Counted from the first letter of the stretch, positions 38,390 through 47,581 are shown. The stretch is 64,000 nucleotides of DNA from Paenibacillus sp. D2_2 (GCF_031199965.1 NZ_CP133605.1:5251001-5315000), one strand, 5' to 3'. Numbers and translations are program-made. Notes: generated by a model not told the origin, from the letters alone.

Positions 38390-39193
38390 TTAATCCGCCA
38401 GACGATAGCCTACACCTCTTACTGTGGCAATATAGATTGAATCTACTGCCCGATCACCAAGCTTCTTGCGCAGACTCTTGATATGAACATCGACGATGTT
38501 ACTACCACCCAGGAAAGTTGTTCCCCAGATTTCTGATAGTAGACCCTCGCGGGACAGTACCGTCCCCTCGTTATCTAATAGTTGAATGAACAACTCATAT
38601 TCCGTCTTGGTCAACTCGATTTGCACACCGTCCCGGTACACTGCCATCTTCTTGCGATCGATCCACAGATCCTTATACACGGTTGGTGAACTGCCGTTCA
38701 TCACGCTTAAGGATGTACTCCGTTCCCCTTGGCTGCGAATAATACGCTGCGCGTGGTAGAGGATCTCTCCCTTCCTCGCCGGCCATACGAGAAGTTCATG
38801 ATTCATCAGGCTCTGATCCAGCCCAGTAAGGACAGATTCACTAACGAGCAGAAGGCAGGGAACATCCCCCGTCTGCTTCATCAAGGCTAGAACAGCAGCT
38901 GCATCCTCGATCTCACGATAAAAGGTAAAGTCAAAAATAAGCAAGTCGGCCGCTTGTGCATTGCGTATCCCCTGTTCAAGATGATGGAACACCATCACAT
39001 CAAAGCAACCCTCCGATAAATCCCGAAGTAATTCATGAACCCCCGTTGGATTTGGACTAACAATAATGACCCGCTGCGTTACCGGACAGAAGACCGGAAC
39101 CCCGGCCAGCTCTTCCAGCTTCATTTCATGCTCTTCCGTCTGGGTTCTGAATAGCGGCGTCGCCAAGGCGGAAGCTCTTTCCGCAGTATTCAT
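38390..39193 (-). CDS. OmpR-type winged-helix regulator with degenerate receiver-like domain
   Basis: A 267-residue protein. Residues ~35-150 resemble a receiver fold (RVIIVSPNPTGVHELLRDL; ADLLIFDFTFYRE), but the acidic pocket and the Thr/Lys switch residues are not evident. The C-terminus is a clear Trans_reg_C domain: VQIELTKTEYELFIQLLDNEG, then VDVHIKSLRKKLGD and VRGVGYRL. ATG 39193 is chosen because it overlaps the stop of the Fur-like gene (ATGA). No histidine kinase gene is adjacent. It may act as an unphosphorylated 'orphan' regulator in an operon with a metal or peroxide sensor. Confidence 0.82.
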   Translation of the reverse strand: MNTAERASALATPLFRTQTEEHEMKLEELAGVPVFCPVTQRVIIVSPNPTGVHELLRDLSEGCFDVMVFHHLEQGIRNAQAADLLIFDFTFYREIEDAAAVLALMKQTGDVPCLLLVSESVLTGLDQSLMNHELLVWPARKGEILYHAQRIIRSQGERSTSLSVMNGSSPTVYKDLWIDRKKMAVYRDGVQIELTKTEYELFIQLLDNEGTVLSREGLLSEIWGTTFLGGSNIVDVHIKSLRKKLGDRAVDSIYIATVRGVGYRLAD

Positions 39194-39579
39194 CTCTTTG
39201 ACTGACATGCCGGGCACACCCCCCCGAATACGACGTGAGCATGATGAACATCATATCCGGTTTCGTTGGCAACAGCATGGCTCCAGTCATCAGGTACTCT
39301 CGTCATGACTTCATCTACACGGCCACAGACCTCGCATAAAATATGCTGATGATCATCGAGCTTGGCATCATAGCGGCTCGCTGCTTCACCCAACTTCAAT
39401 TCTCGGATCAATTCCTTCTCAGTCAAATAACGCAATGAATTATACACCGTTCCATAAGCAAAATTGTATCCCTGCTCCACAAGTCGGTTCATCACCTCAG
39501 CAGCTGTTGGGTGATCATCCGCTCTGCGAACGACATTGTATACAGCTTGGCGCTGAGTCGTTAAATTTAGTGATTTCAT
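39190..39579 (-). CDS. Fur-family regulator, PerR-like
   Basis: A 129-residue metalloregulator. The winged helix (LTTQRQAVYNVVRRADDHPTA; YGTVYNSLRYLTEKELIRELKLGEAASRYD) is closest to PerR. The dimer domain has the DHQH metal ligands and two structural zinc pairs, CEVC and CPAC. The residue position that separates PerR (Asp) from Fur (Glu) reads GRVDEV and is ambiguous. ATG 39579 is preferred, because the ATG at 39591 runs directly into AAGGA. A PerR-type box lies 30 bases upstream. Peroxide sensing is the best guess, iron the alternative. Confidence 0.83.
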   Translation of the reverse strand: MKSLNLTTQRQAVYNVVRRADDHPTAAEVMNRLVEQGYNFAYGTVYNSLRYLTEKELIRELKLGEAASRYDAKLDDHQHILCEVCGRVDEVMTRVPDDWSHAVANETGYDVHHAHVVFGGVCPACQSKR

Positions 39580-39608
39580 ATATAGAGTCATTCCTTATGA
39601 TTTATATT

Positions 39609-39623
39609 TTAGAATTAGTATAA
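39609..39623 (-). promoter_or_regulatory. PerR/Fur-type operator candidate
   Basis: TTAGAATTAGTATAA matches the PerR consensus TTATAATNATTATAA at 12 of 14 defined bases. It sits just upstream of the Fur-like gene and in the gap shared with the divergent Rieske oxidoreductase gene, so it could control both. Confidence 0.55.
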
Positions 39624-39779
39624 GTCTTATTCTATTACCCGTCAATCAACATGCATCATTAAGATAATCATTTCCTTAACTCCGTTGAAACTGTTTCATC
39701 TGCAAATTATTGGAGACAATTGTACAAAGAATGAAAAATACCAATCTGGAGCTAAAACCTATAAGGAGGACTATTCCAA

Positions 39780-41337
39780 ATGAACCACACATCCCATTCT
39801 GGACTACCGCGATTCCCCGAATCGATGTGGAGCCATACCTCTTCCCGGCCTTCGTTCCCAAGGCTGAATGAAGATATACAGTGTGATGTAGCCGTGATCG
39901 GGCCGGTATCACCGGGATTACGACCGCCTATGTATTGCTTGAAGCAGGACTGAAGGTCGCGATTATCGATGCGGGTCAAATCCTGCAAAGTACGACCAGC
40001 TTCACGACAGCCAAAGTCTCCTCGCAGCACGGCTTAATATACAACAGCCTGCTAAGCCACTTCGGGAAGGAAGCAGCGCGTCTCTATTATGAGGCCAATG
40101 AAGACGCGATCCGCTTCATATCAGATACGATACAGAAGCATAACATAGAGTGCCACTTCCAACGTGAAGATTCCTATTTATATGCCGATTCCGAGCAGCA
40201 GCTGGAGCAATTGAGACAAGAATGGGAGGCATACCGCCAGCTGGATCTGCCTGGCGAATGGATTGATGAGTTACCTCTACAGGTTGAATCGAAGGGCGCC
40301 ATCGTCCTGCGCAATCAAGCTCATTTCCACCCACTTCAATATTTGTCCGCGCTCACGAACTACATTGTTGAGAAGGGCGGTCGCTTCTACGAGCATACGA
40401 CCCTTGAAGACTATGCCAAAGAACAGGATGACGATAATATTATTCTCAAGACCGCAGAAGGGCACAAAGTTGCTTGCCAGTATGCCGTCTCAGCCTCCCA
40501 CTTTCCTTTCTTTGACGGGGGTGGTCTCTACTTCACCAGGCTCCATGCCGAACGCTCTTATGTCATCGCCATCAAACCACAGAAGGCCTATCCCGGCGGC
40601 ATGTACATCAACTGCGGCGAACCGAAACGTTCTATAAGACCTGCTATGTTTAACGAAAGCGAAGTCCTTCTTGTGGGGGTGAATCTCATAGGACAGGGAC
40701 GAATGATTGCACGATCGAACGGTATGAGAAGCTGGAGAAATTCGCCAGGGATACCTTCGGGGTAGAACAGATTCCATATCGCTGGTCCACGCAGGATTTG
40801 ATTACGATCGACGAGGTACCCTATATCGGCAGTGTAACCTCCAATCATCCTAGAGTCTATGTAGCTACGGGCTTTGCCAAATGGGGAATGACCACCGCTG
40901 CAGTATCGGCAACGCTGATCGCCGACCTGATCGCTGGTAGGGAAAACCGATACGCCCAGTTATTCACCCCTTCCCGGTTCAAGCTTAATCCAGGTCTCAA
41001 GAACCTTGTTGTTCAGAATGCGGAAGTAGCCAAGGAATTGATAGGCGGTAAAATAGAAGCCGTTCATCTGAAGGTGGAAGATTTGAGATCCGATCAAGGA
41101 GCCATCGTCAAATATCACGGCAAGAGGGCTGGAGCTTACAAAGATTCTAACGGTGTCGTCCACCTGGTGGATACCACTTGCCGCCACCTTGGCTGCGAGG
41201 TCAACTGGAATGAGGCTGAACGTACCTGGGACTGTCCTTGCCATGGTGCCAGATACAGCTATCAGGGCACTGTCATCGAAGGTCCGGCCACAGAGGATTT
41301 AATCCGATTAAATCCACACTATGGCGCAGAAAAGTAA
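39780..41337 (+). CDS. FAD-dependent oxidoreductase with C-terminal Rieske domain (two frame breaks)
   Basis: A DAO-fold flavoprotein of ~519 residues. The N-terminus carries an FAD Rossmann site, DVAVIGAGITGITTAYVLLE, after adding one G at 39900-39902. Then comes QSTTSFTTAKVSSQHGLIY, and after a second repaired break (run of five G at 40675-40679, needs six) LVGGESHRTG and VYVATGFAKWGMTTAAVSA. The last ~100 residues are a Rieske 2Fe-2S domain with Cys-x-His in TTCRHLGCEVN and CPCHGARYS. The arrangement equals YhfW-type proteins of Bacillus. ATG 39780 follows AAGGAGG. Electron partner unknown; the PerR-like neighbour suggests a redox-stress link. Confidence 0.92.
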
Positions 41338-41359
41338 TATATGACGGATATGATTGCAG

Positions 41360-41400
41360 ACAAAGCCGTATTCCCCAAACGAATGAGGAAACGGCTTTGT
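41360..41400 (+). terminator. Terminator after the Rieske oxidoreductase
   Basis: ACAAAGCCGT pairs with ACGGCTTTGT around a ~20-base loop, followed by TTGAGGTTTTG. It begins 20 bases after the stop at 41337. Confidence 0.7.
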
Positions 41401-41436
41401 TTGAGGTTTTGTAAAAAATTAGGCTTCACTATCTTG

Positions 41437-41490
41437 CATTATTCAGTACTGCATGTTACTATTTACCTGTACTAATCATTATTCAGTACT
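41437..41490 (+). promoter_or_regulatory. Direct repeats upstream of the padR operon
   Basis: CATTATTCAGTACT occurs twice, at 41437-41450 and 41477-41490, exactly 40 bases apart (about four helical turns), in the promoter region of a PadR-type repressor gene. They may be its operator half-sites. Confidence 0.5.
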
Positions 41491-41529
41491 AGATTATTTA
41501 ATTTACCACAAGCAAATGAGGCGATAATT

Positions 41530-41856
41530 TTGGATATCAATGTTCAATTCAAAAAAGGCGCCCTTGAACTCTGTATACTGGTACTTATCCATGAGCGTGA
41601 CCGATACGGATACGAATTAGCTCAGTCTGTCTCAGAGCATATCGAAGTCGCAGAAGGTGCACTGTATCCGCTGCTTAGACGGCTCGTCAACGAAGGATAT
41701 TGTACAACATATTTACAGGAATCAACGGAAGGACCGCCTCGTAAGTATTACAAGTTAACCGCTCAAGGTGAGCTCCATATGAGGGAACTTATCGTTGAAT
41801 GGAAGCATTTCGTAAATAGCGTATCATCTTTGATCGAGAAAGGAAGCCAGTCATGA
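41530..41856 (+). CDS. PadR-family transcriptional regulator
   Basis: A 108-residue winged-helix protein of the short PadR-s2 type: KKGALELCILVLIHERDRYGYELAQSV, then the recognition region VAEGALYPLLRRLVNEGYCTTY and the wing GPPRKYYKLTAQG, with a short C-terminal dimer helix. The start is TTG at 41530 behind GAGG. It overlaps the next gene by four bases, forming a three-gene operon PadR - HAAS-domain protein - DUF4097 protein. Such sets usually answer to cell-envelope stress. PadR probably represses its own operon. Confidence 0.92.
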   Translation: MDINVQFKKGALELCILVLIHERDRYGYELAQSVSEHIEVAEGALYPLLRRLVNEGYCTTYLQESTEGPPRKYYKLTAQGELHMRELIVEWKHFVNSVSSLIEKGSQS

Positions 41857-42449
41857 ACAAAAACGAATTTTTAGCGAGCCTTAATGCTCATTTATCCGTA
41901 CTGCCTCCGGAAGAACGGAACGAGCTAATGAATGATTATGAGACACACTTCGCCTTTGGTCTGCAGAATGGCAAGACTGAAGCCGAAATTGTACATGAGC
42001 TTGGGAACCCTGAGGAATTAGCCAAGGAAGCGATTGGAGATCGTCAAATTCCACAACAACAGGTATACTGGTCCGACCCTAGGCGACCGCAGCAGGATCC
42101 ACCTGCAACTCCAACCAAGACTCGAGGCAGCTTCGCCACGGTTATGGTATGTATAGGACTATTCTTTTTAGATATTATTGCAATTCCTTTTCTCATATCC
42201 TTCTGGGGCTTCGGTGTCTGTTTCGTTCTGCTTGCCGCCAGCGGATTGATAAGTCCGGTCTTACTTTTGCTTGAATATCTGATGAATGGCGTCTTCGTCC
42301 CTGCCAAAGGGTTCGCAGTGGTCGCATTAGTCGGTGTCGGCATGCTGTTCATCCCGGTCTCCCGCTACGCCATCCAAGGACTAACTCATACTAGCACCAG
42401 CTTTATAACCTGGAATAGGAAAGTACTCAAAGGAGGAGAACATAGATGA
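41853..42449 (+). CDS. HAAS-domain (DUF1700) membrane protein
   Basis: A 198-residue protein. Residues 1-65 form the helical HAAS signalling domain (MNKNEFLASLNAHLSVLPPEERNEL-type start, then YETHFAFGLQNGKTEAEIVHELGNPEELAKEA). A Pro/Gln-rich linker and three to four transmembrane helices follow. HAAS domains partner PadR-like regulators and are thought to pass envelope signals to them. It overlaps both neighbours by ATGA. Intact. Confidence 0.88.
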   Translation: MNKNEFLASLNAHLSVLPPEERNELMNDYETHFAFGLQNGKTEAEIVHELGNPEELAKEAIGDRQIPQQQVYWSDPRRPQQDPPATPTKTRGSFATVMVCIGLFFLDIIAIPFLISFWGFGVCFVLLAASGLISPVLLLLEYLMNGVFVPAKGFAVVALVGVGMLFIPVSRYAIQGLTHTSTSFITWNRKVLKGGEHR

Positions 42450-43397
42450 GAAGCGGTAAACGATGGTCATTTCTGGCTATAGTACTCATCATCATCGGTT
42501 TCGCCTGGCATGGCGTACCAAGGATTCAAATTCGGGGATGACCTCCCTTCTTACAGTCAGAAGCTAACTTTTGCAGGACTGAATTCCTTGACGATTGACA
42601 GTGACTATGATGTAAATGTGAAGTTTATCAATAGTCCAGACGGCACGGATTATATTGACGTTAGCGGCAACATGGAGAAAGAGACGATCAACAAGCTTAA
42701 AAATGCCGATACTTCGGCGAAAAACTTCACCCTTGATCTTACAAGAAAATCCAAATGGAGCTTCCTGCAGCTCAACTTCCAATCGAACGAACAGCAAATT
42801 ACAGTTGCGCTGGCCGATCCTGCAAAGCTTGAACAATTCACTACCAAGTTAGGATCCAATAACGGCACTTTCTCAGAGCTAAACGCAGGGAACATCAATA
42901 TTTCAGGTACATCCGGTAACCTCAACACGAGTTCCGTTACGGCCAAACAAATTATTATTAAAACAACTTCCGGCAACATTACAGCCAATGATATGAAGGG
43001 CGATACTGAAATCAAGCTCACTTCAGGTAATATCAAAGTTACAAATCTCGATGGTTCTGCTACCCTTCTGACAACATCCGGCAATATCAAAGCGGAGAAT
43101 GTAAAAGGTTCAGCTGACGTATCCTTAGTTTCCGGCGATATCAAATTTGATAACTTTATCGGAAACGGCACCTTCAAAAGCACCTCCGGGAATATTACGC
43201 TGAATAATCAGCGTTCAGACTCCCTAGACATTACCGCTCATTCCGGCAACGTCAATCTTTCAGCAGACCCAGAATTCAAAGGGATCTACGATCTACGTGC
43301 AACCTCAGGTAACATACAATCCCCAGACTCCCCGATGAAAACCAAAGACGTTATCAAAATTCGGGTGACATGCGGGAATATCAAGATCAAGAACTAA
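42446..43397 (+). CDS. DUF4097 beta-helix-like protein (one frame break)
   Basis: A ~316-residue protein with one N-terminal transmembrane helix (RWSFLAIVLIIIG) and an extracytoplasmic right-handed beta-solenoid built of nine repeats of about 20 residues, each with a (T/S)SGN(I/L/V)-type turn (TTSGNITAND, LTSGNIKVTN, TTSGNIKAEN and so on). The frame breaks near 42490-42510, where one base too many (possibly TTT for TT) separates the helix from GMAYQGFKF. The start ATG 42446 overlaps the previous stop and has AAAGGAGG upstream. Homologues are LiaG/YvlB-like envelope-stress proteins. Confidence 0.87.
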
Positions 43398-43405
43398 TAT
43401 TGGAT

Positions 43406-43434
43406 AAAGACTTCAGGTTCTTCCTGGAGTCTTT
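43406..43434 (+). terminator. Terminator of the padR operon
   Basis: AAAGACTTCAGG pairs with CCTGGAGTCTTT (one wobble) around a 5-base loop and TTATTTG follows, just after the stop at 43397. Confidence 0.85.
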
Positions 43435-43515
43435 TTATTTGTTTGGGAAACCTATGATCACAGTAATATTCCGGTGTTTTCCTGCTTATTACGACCCCAA
43501 GTATTCTCATAAATG

Positions 43516-43530
43516 ACAATGAATCATTGT
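43516..43530. promoter_or_regulatory. 7-1-7 inverted repeat upstream of mntH
   Basis: ACAATGAATCATTGT is a perfect 7-1-7 palindrome, the architecture used by Fur-family repressors, but it does not match the Fur, Zur or PerR consensus closely. It lies 22 bases upstream of the mntH -35. Confidence 0.35.
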
Positions 43531-43552
43531 GACTTTTTTTATAATTTACCTC

Positions 43553-43599
43553 TTGCTTTTCTACCTAAAAGGAGTACAATGTTTACCTAGGGAAACATT
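43553..43599 (+). promoter_or_regulatory. mntH promoter with MntR-type operator
   Basis: The -35 is TTGCTT (43553-43558), the spacer 16, the -10 TACAAT (43575-43580). The inverted repeat AATGTTTACC-TA-GGGAAACATT (43578-43599) overlaps the -10 and start site and resembles the MntR box TTTGCCTTAAGGAAAC, fitting manganese-dependent repression. Confidence 0.7.
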
Positions 43600-43627
43600 T
43601 TTGTACATAGGAAAAGGAGGAGAGATT

Positions 43628-44970
43628 ATGGGAGAAGGAAAACTGTTTCATCGAACCCAAAATGGACTAAGTCTATCTGAAATAAATAATACTGTTCCGA
43701 TTCCTCAGAATGCAGGATTCTGGCGGAAACTTCTAGCATATAGCGGGCCCGGCGCATTAGTGGCCGTTGGATATATGGATCCAGGTAACTGGGTAACATC
43801 TATCGCCGGTGGTGCACAGTATGGCTATCTACTCATAAGCGTAATTCTGATCTCCAGTCTTATTGCGATGCTGCTGCAGAGCATGTCCGCAAAGCTAGGA
43901 ATTGTGACCGGAATGGACTTGGCTCAGATCACACGCTTGAAATCAGGCAAGAAGCTAGGTTTTGTATTATGGATTGTTACCGAGTTGGCCATCATGGCCA
44001 CAGATATTGCCGAAGTTATCGGAAGTGCCGTAGCATTAAATTTATTGTTTGGAATTCCATTACTACTCGGTGTCATTATTACGGTACTCGACGTCTTTCT
44101 ACTATTAATTCTTGCACGCTTCGGATTCAGAAAAATCGAGGCCATCGTGGCCACACTAATTGCCACTATATTCGTCGTCTTTTTGTACGAAGTCATTCTT
44201 TCTCAGCCTAATATAGCTCATATGTTTGGTGGCTTCATCCCTAAACCGGAGATCGTTACCGATAAGGGAGCTCTGTTCATCGCCCTCGGTATTGTCGGTG
44301 CCACAGTGATGCCGCATAATCTGTATTTGCATTCATCTATCGTTCAGGCACGTCAATACGATCGTAAAGATCGCGCTTCCCTAAAGAGGCTGTAAAATTT
44401 GCAACGATTGATTCGAATATTCAGTTAACCATCGCTTTTGTAATCAACTGCTTGCTGCTAATCCTGGGTGCCGCTCTGTTCTTCGGATATGGCGGAGAAT
44501 TGGATACATTAGGACAGCTCTATCGAGCATTAAGCGATAATGCAATTGTAGGCGCAATTGCCAGTCCTGTACTCAGTGTATTATTCGCCGTCGCCTTGCT
44601 TGCATCCGGTCAGAACTCAACGATTACAGGAACATTATCCGGGCAAATTATTATGGAAGGCTTCATTCATATGAGAATGCCCATGTGGGCAAGAAGGATG
44701 ATTACACGCTTATTGGCCATAATTCCGGTAATCGTATGCATTGTGGTATTTGGGGATACCGAGTCGGTCGTTGAGAAACTTCTGATTTATACGCAGGTAT
44801 TCTTAAGTGTCGCTTTACCTTTCTCCATCATTCCTTTGACGGTCTTTACTAGTGATGAGAAATTGATGGGCGAGTTCAGGAACAGAAAATGGGTCGTGAT
44901 CCTAGCCTGGATTACTGCCGTAGCTCTTACGGTATTAAATATTTGGCTAATCATCACCACATTTCAATAA
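43628..44970 (+). CDS. mntH: Nramp-family manganese transporter (one frame break)
   Basis: A proton-coupled Mn(II) importer of ~447 residues and 11 helices. Helix 1 carries the metal-binding DPGNW (VAVGYMDPGNWVTSIAGG) and helix 6 the MPH motif (GIVGATVMPHNLYLHSS). The frame breaks at 44383-44385 (AAA should be AAAA), which restores SLKEAVKFATIDSNIQ. ATG 43628 follows AAAGGAGGAG; an in-frame start at 43529 lies upstream of the promoter and is rejected. An MntR-type operator overlaps the promoter. Confidence 0.94.
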
Positions 44971-44987
44971 AAAGCAGGTACCTATAA

Positions 44988-45024
44988 AAGCTCAAGTGTG
45001 AATGACAAATTCGCACTTGGGCTT
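44988..45024 (+). terminator. Terminator after mntH
   Basis: AAGCTCAAGTGTGAA pairs with TTCGCACTTGGGCTT (two wobble/mismatch positions) around TGACAAA, followed by TTTTTG. Confidence 0.88.
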
Positions 45025-45188
45025 TTTTTGCACAACTGCGCTAACCAATTCAGCGGATGGGTATACTTTACTTGGTTGTAACTTTTACCCCTCAGGGATA
45101 CGTTAGTATAAAGGGATGTGTAAATTCGATTGGTTGAATCTCCCTTTTTTTGGGTATAAAATCAATAAATATGATTATTCAAATCTAT

Positions 45189-45372
45189 AAGTGCGTGTTC
45201 AAAAAAGTTCGGTTTTCAGCACCGAGAAGGTTGGATGAAGCTAGGGACTGAGGAGCAGAGCGTACGTAGTTTGTACGTGAGCACCGGAAGGCCCGGCTGA
45301 ATTCAAGATTCGATGTCGAATAAGCTCTAAGTGCTACTTCGTGATCAAAAGCGAACTTTTTGAACTACCTCT
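45189..45372 (+). repeat. Interspersed repeat copy D (184 bp)
   Basis: A complete copy from AAGTGCGTGTTCAAAAAAGT to CTTTTTGAACTACCTCT, in the same orientation as copy C and opposite to copy E. Its internal 21-codon frame starts MKLGTEEQSV. It ends 30 bases before the GT-C gene start and so holds or displaces that gene's promoter region. Confidence 0.92.
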
Positions 45373-45402
45373 ATAAATGAAGGTACTTAGGAGTGAGTTA
45401 AA

Positions 45403-46674
45403 GTGTCAGCAACACCAGCAATGAGTCCAATGGCCAAAAAGCTATTGATTGGCTTACTGATCTTCGTAGGGATCGTCTCATGTGCCATTGTTCTCTTTTA
45501 TAATGATTATTTCTTCCTCGGCGACCCGATTCACCCCAATAACGATGACGTTAAATATATCCAAACATCACGTCTACTACTGAATGAGGGCGTGCTTGCC
45601 TACAATACTAAAGACAGGCCCTCTGCATTTATCATGCCCGGGTTGCCGCTCATCCTATCCGGTCTGATGGCGGTATTTGGTCAAGACCAGGGTGGCGTCA
45701 TTGCCTTCCGGATCTTTCAATGCCTGCAGCAGGTGCTGTCCGTGTACTTGATCTTCTGGATCGGCCGACGGACGTTCAACGTTCGGACCGGCTTAATTGC
45801 GGCAGCGATCAGTGCCTTATATCTTCCGGATTATTTCTCTTCCGGGGTTATTCTAACGGAGACGACCTTCCGTACCATCCTGTTGTTGCTCGTCTGCGTT
45901 ACTATTCTGGCGATGGAGCAGAACTTATCCCGATGGTATGTCTTAATCGGCGTGCTGACTGCAGCTGCTGCCTATTTCAAGCCTCACGCCACACTCTACC
46001 CTGCCGTATTTCTAATTATTTGGTGGAGAAATAAAATCCCTTGGCGCCTGATGCTGAAATACACGGGCTTAATGATCGGTGTCTACATCGTTCTACTTAC
46101 ACCTTGGTGGATTCGCAACTGGCTTACCTTTCACGAATTGATTCTGTTTACGAACTCTGCTGGAAGTCCTTTTCTGCTTGGCACGAGATTCTATGGACAA
46201 CTTCCGCCAGCAGGCTTCTTCGAGGCCCACCCTGAATATTCACCAGAGACTTTATTCCAGGGTGCAGACAAAAATGCCATTCGCAAAGGCCTGGACGTTA
46301 TTGCCTACGGCTTTACCCATGAGCCGCTGAAATATATATATTGGTACACGTTAGGAAGATGGATAGAGCTCTATTTCCATCCCTTCTATTCCCGTCCGAT
46401 ATGGCCGATCAGTCGGCCCGTGATGAATGTTCTACAGATCATCTTGATGCTCTTGAATATGGCTGGCCTCGTATTTGCAATGATCAAACGCCGCTATCGC
46501 CGCCTGCTGCCGCTTCTACTTGCGCTATGTTATTTTACGGTGATCTACTTTCCATTCATTGCCTTCAACCGCTACGGTTACCCTAACATGGCTCTGCTTA
46601 TCCTGTTCGGAGCTTGCCTGATTGATCAAGCTATTAGCAGTAATTCAAAAAGTCCGCTTTTGATCACGAAGTAA
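45403..46674 (+). CDS. GT-C (GT39/ArnT-like) membrane glycosyltransferase
   Basis: A 423-residue polytopic protein. After the first helix comes an extracytoplasmic loop with NNDDVKYIQTSRLLLNEG and the PSAFIMPGLPLILS helix, the usual GT-39 arrangement with acidic catalytic residues in loop 1. About ten hydrophobic segments follow. These enzymes use polyprenyl-phosphate sugars, matching the next gene. The start GTG at 45403 has AGGAG ten bases upstream. The last ~11 codons and the stop come from repeat copy E, so the original C-terminus may have been replaced. Confidence 0.82.
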   Translation: MSATPAMSPMAKKLLIGLLIFVGIVSCAIVLFYNDYFFLGDPIHPNNDDVKYIQTSRLLLNEGVLAYNTKDRPSAFIMPGLPLILSGLMAVFGQDQGGVIAFRIFQCLQQVLSVYLIFWIGRRTFNVRTGLIAAAISALYLPDYFSSGVILTETTFRTILLLLVCVTILAMEQNLSRWYVLIGVLTAAAAYFKPHATLYPAVFLIIWWRNKIPWRLMLKYTGLMIGVYIVLLTPWWIRNWLTFHELILFTNSAGSPFLLGTRFYGQLPPAGFFEAHPEYSPETLFQGADKNAIRKGLDVIAYGFTHEPLKYIYWYTLGRWIELYFHPFYSRPIWPISRPVMNVLQIILMLLNMAGLVFAMIKRRYRRLLPLLLALCYFTVIYFPFIAFNRYGYPNMALLILFGACLIDQAISSNSKSPLLITK

Positions 46675-46812
46675 ATCAGGAAGCTACTCGGCGTCGAATC
46701 TTGAATTCAGCCGGGCCTTCTGGTGCTCACGTACAAACAACGTACGCTCCGCTCCTTAGGCCCTAGCTTCATCCAACCTTCTTGGTGCTGAAAACCGAAC
46801 TTTTTGAACTCG
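46640..46812 (-). repeat. Interspersed repeat copy E, overlapping the GT-C gene end
   Basis: On the minus strand it reads GAGTTCAAAAAGTTCGG through TTTCAGCACC...TTACTTCGTGATCAAAAGCGGAC to TTTTTGAATTAC. It lies in inverted orientation to copy D, 1.27 kb away. It supplies the reading-frame end of the 45403 gene. The internal frame MKLGPKERSV is open for 21 codons. Confidence 0.92.
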
Positions 46813-46875
46813 AAATTATATCTCCTACACTCAACGTAACCGAAGTGAGCTGGAGAAAAGGAGAGTGACTACAAC

Positions 46876-47580
46876 ATGAAAACACTTATAATTATCCCTG
46901 CGTATAATGAGGAGGGCAGCATTGCCAAAGTTATAGCAGATATCCGCCATCACGCTCCCTCGGTAGATATTATCGTCATTAACGACGGCTCGAGCGACCG
47001 GACAGAGTGCGTTGCAACCGAAGCAGGAGCCCGCGTGTTAACCCTTCCGTATAATGTCGGTATCGGCGGAGGAATGCAGACCGGGTATATATATGCTCAG
47101 AGAATGGGCTACGATATTGCCGTACAGATGGACGCCGACGGACAGCATCCAGCAGCCGAACTACCCAAACTGATTGAGCAAGCCAAGGCATATGATCTGG
47201 TGATTGGCTCCAGGTATGTTGAAGCTACGGACTACCATTCTCCTTTGCTCCGTCGTCCCGGTATTCTATTCTTTTCAGCGCTCGTCACTCTTGTCACTCG
47301 CCAGCGTTTCACGGATACGACAAGCGGATTTCGAGCTGCTGGACGGAAGGTGATTGATCTATACGCCGATTACTATCCGATGGATTACCCGGAGGTCGAA
47401 TCGATCGTCTACCTGAAGCGAAGGGGCTGCAGCATCACAGAGGTACGGGCAGAAATGCACGAGCGCCAGGCAGGCAAGTCCTCGATTACACCGATCAAAT
47501 CGGTATACTACATGATCAAGGTTACACTGGCCGTACTCATGAGCGCACTACGGTTCAATCGAACGGCGGTGAGCAAATAA
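46876..47580 (+). CDS. Family 2 glycosyltransferase (polyprenyl-phosphate sugar synthase-like)
   Basis: A 234-residue GT-A enzyme of the dolichol-phosphate-mannose-synthase type: LIIIPAYNEEGSIAKVI at the nucleotide site, VINDGSSDRT, and the metal-binding DADGQHPAAELPKL. RFTDTTSGFRAAGRKV and MHERQAGKSSI complete the acceptor region. There is no membrane anchor helix at the C-terminus. It probably loads a sugar onto undecaprenyl phosphate for the GT-C enzyme upstream. Two bases separate it from the DUF2304 gene. Confidence 0.9.
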   Translation: MKTLIIIPAYNEEGSIAKVIADIRHHAPSVDIIVINDGSSDRTECVATEAGARVLTLPYNVGIGGGMQTGYIYAQRMGYDIAVQMDADGQHPAAELPKLIEQAKAYDLVIGSRYVEATDYHSPLLRRPGILFFSALVTLVTRQRFTDTTSGFRAAGRKVIDLYADYYPMDYPEVESIVYLKRRGCSITEVRAEMHERQAGKSSITPIKSVYYMIKVTLAVLMSALRFNRTAVSK

Positions 47581-47581
47581 A

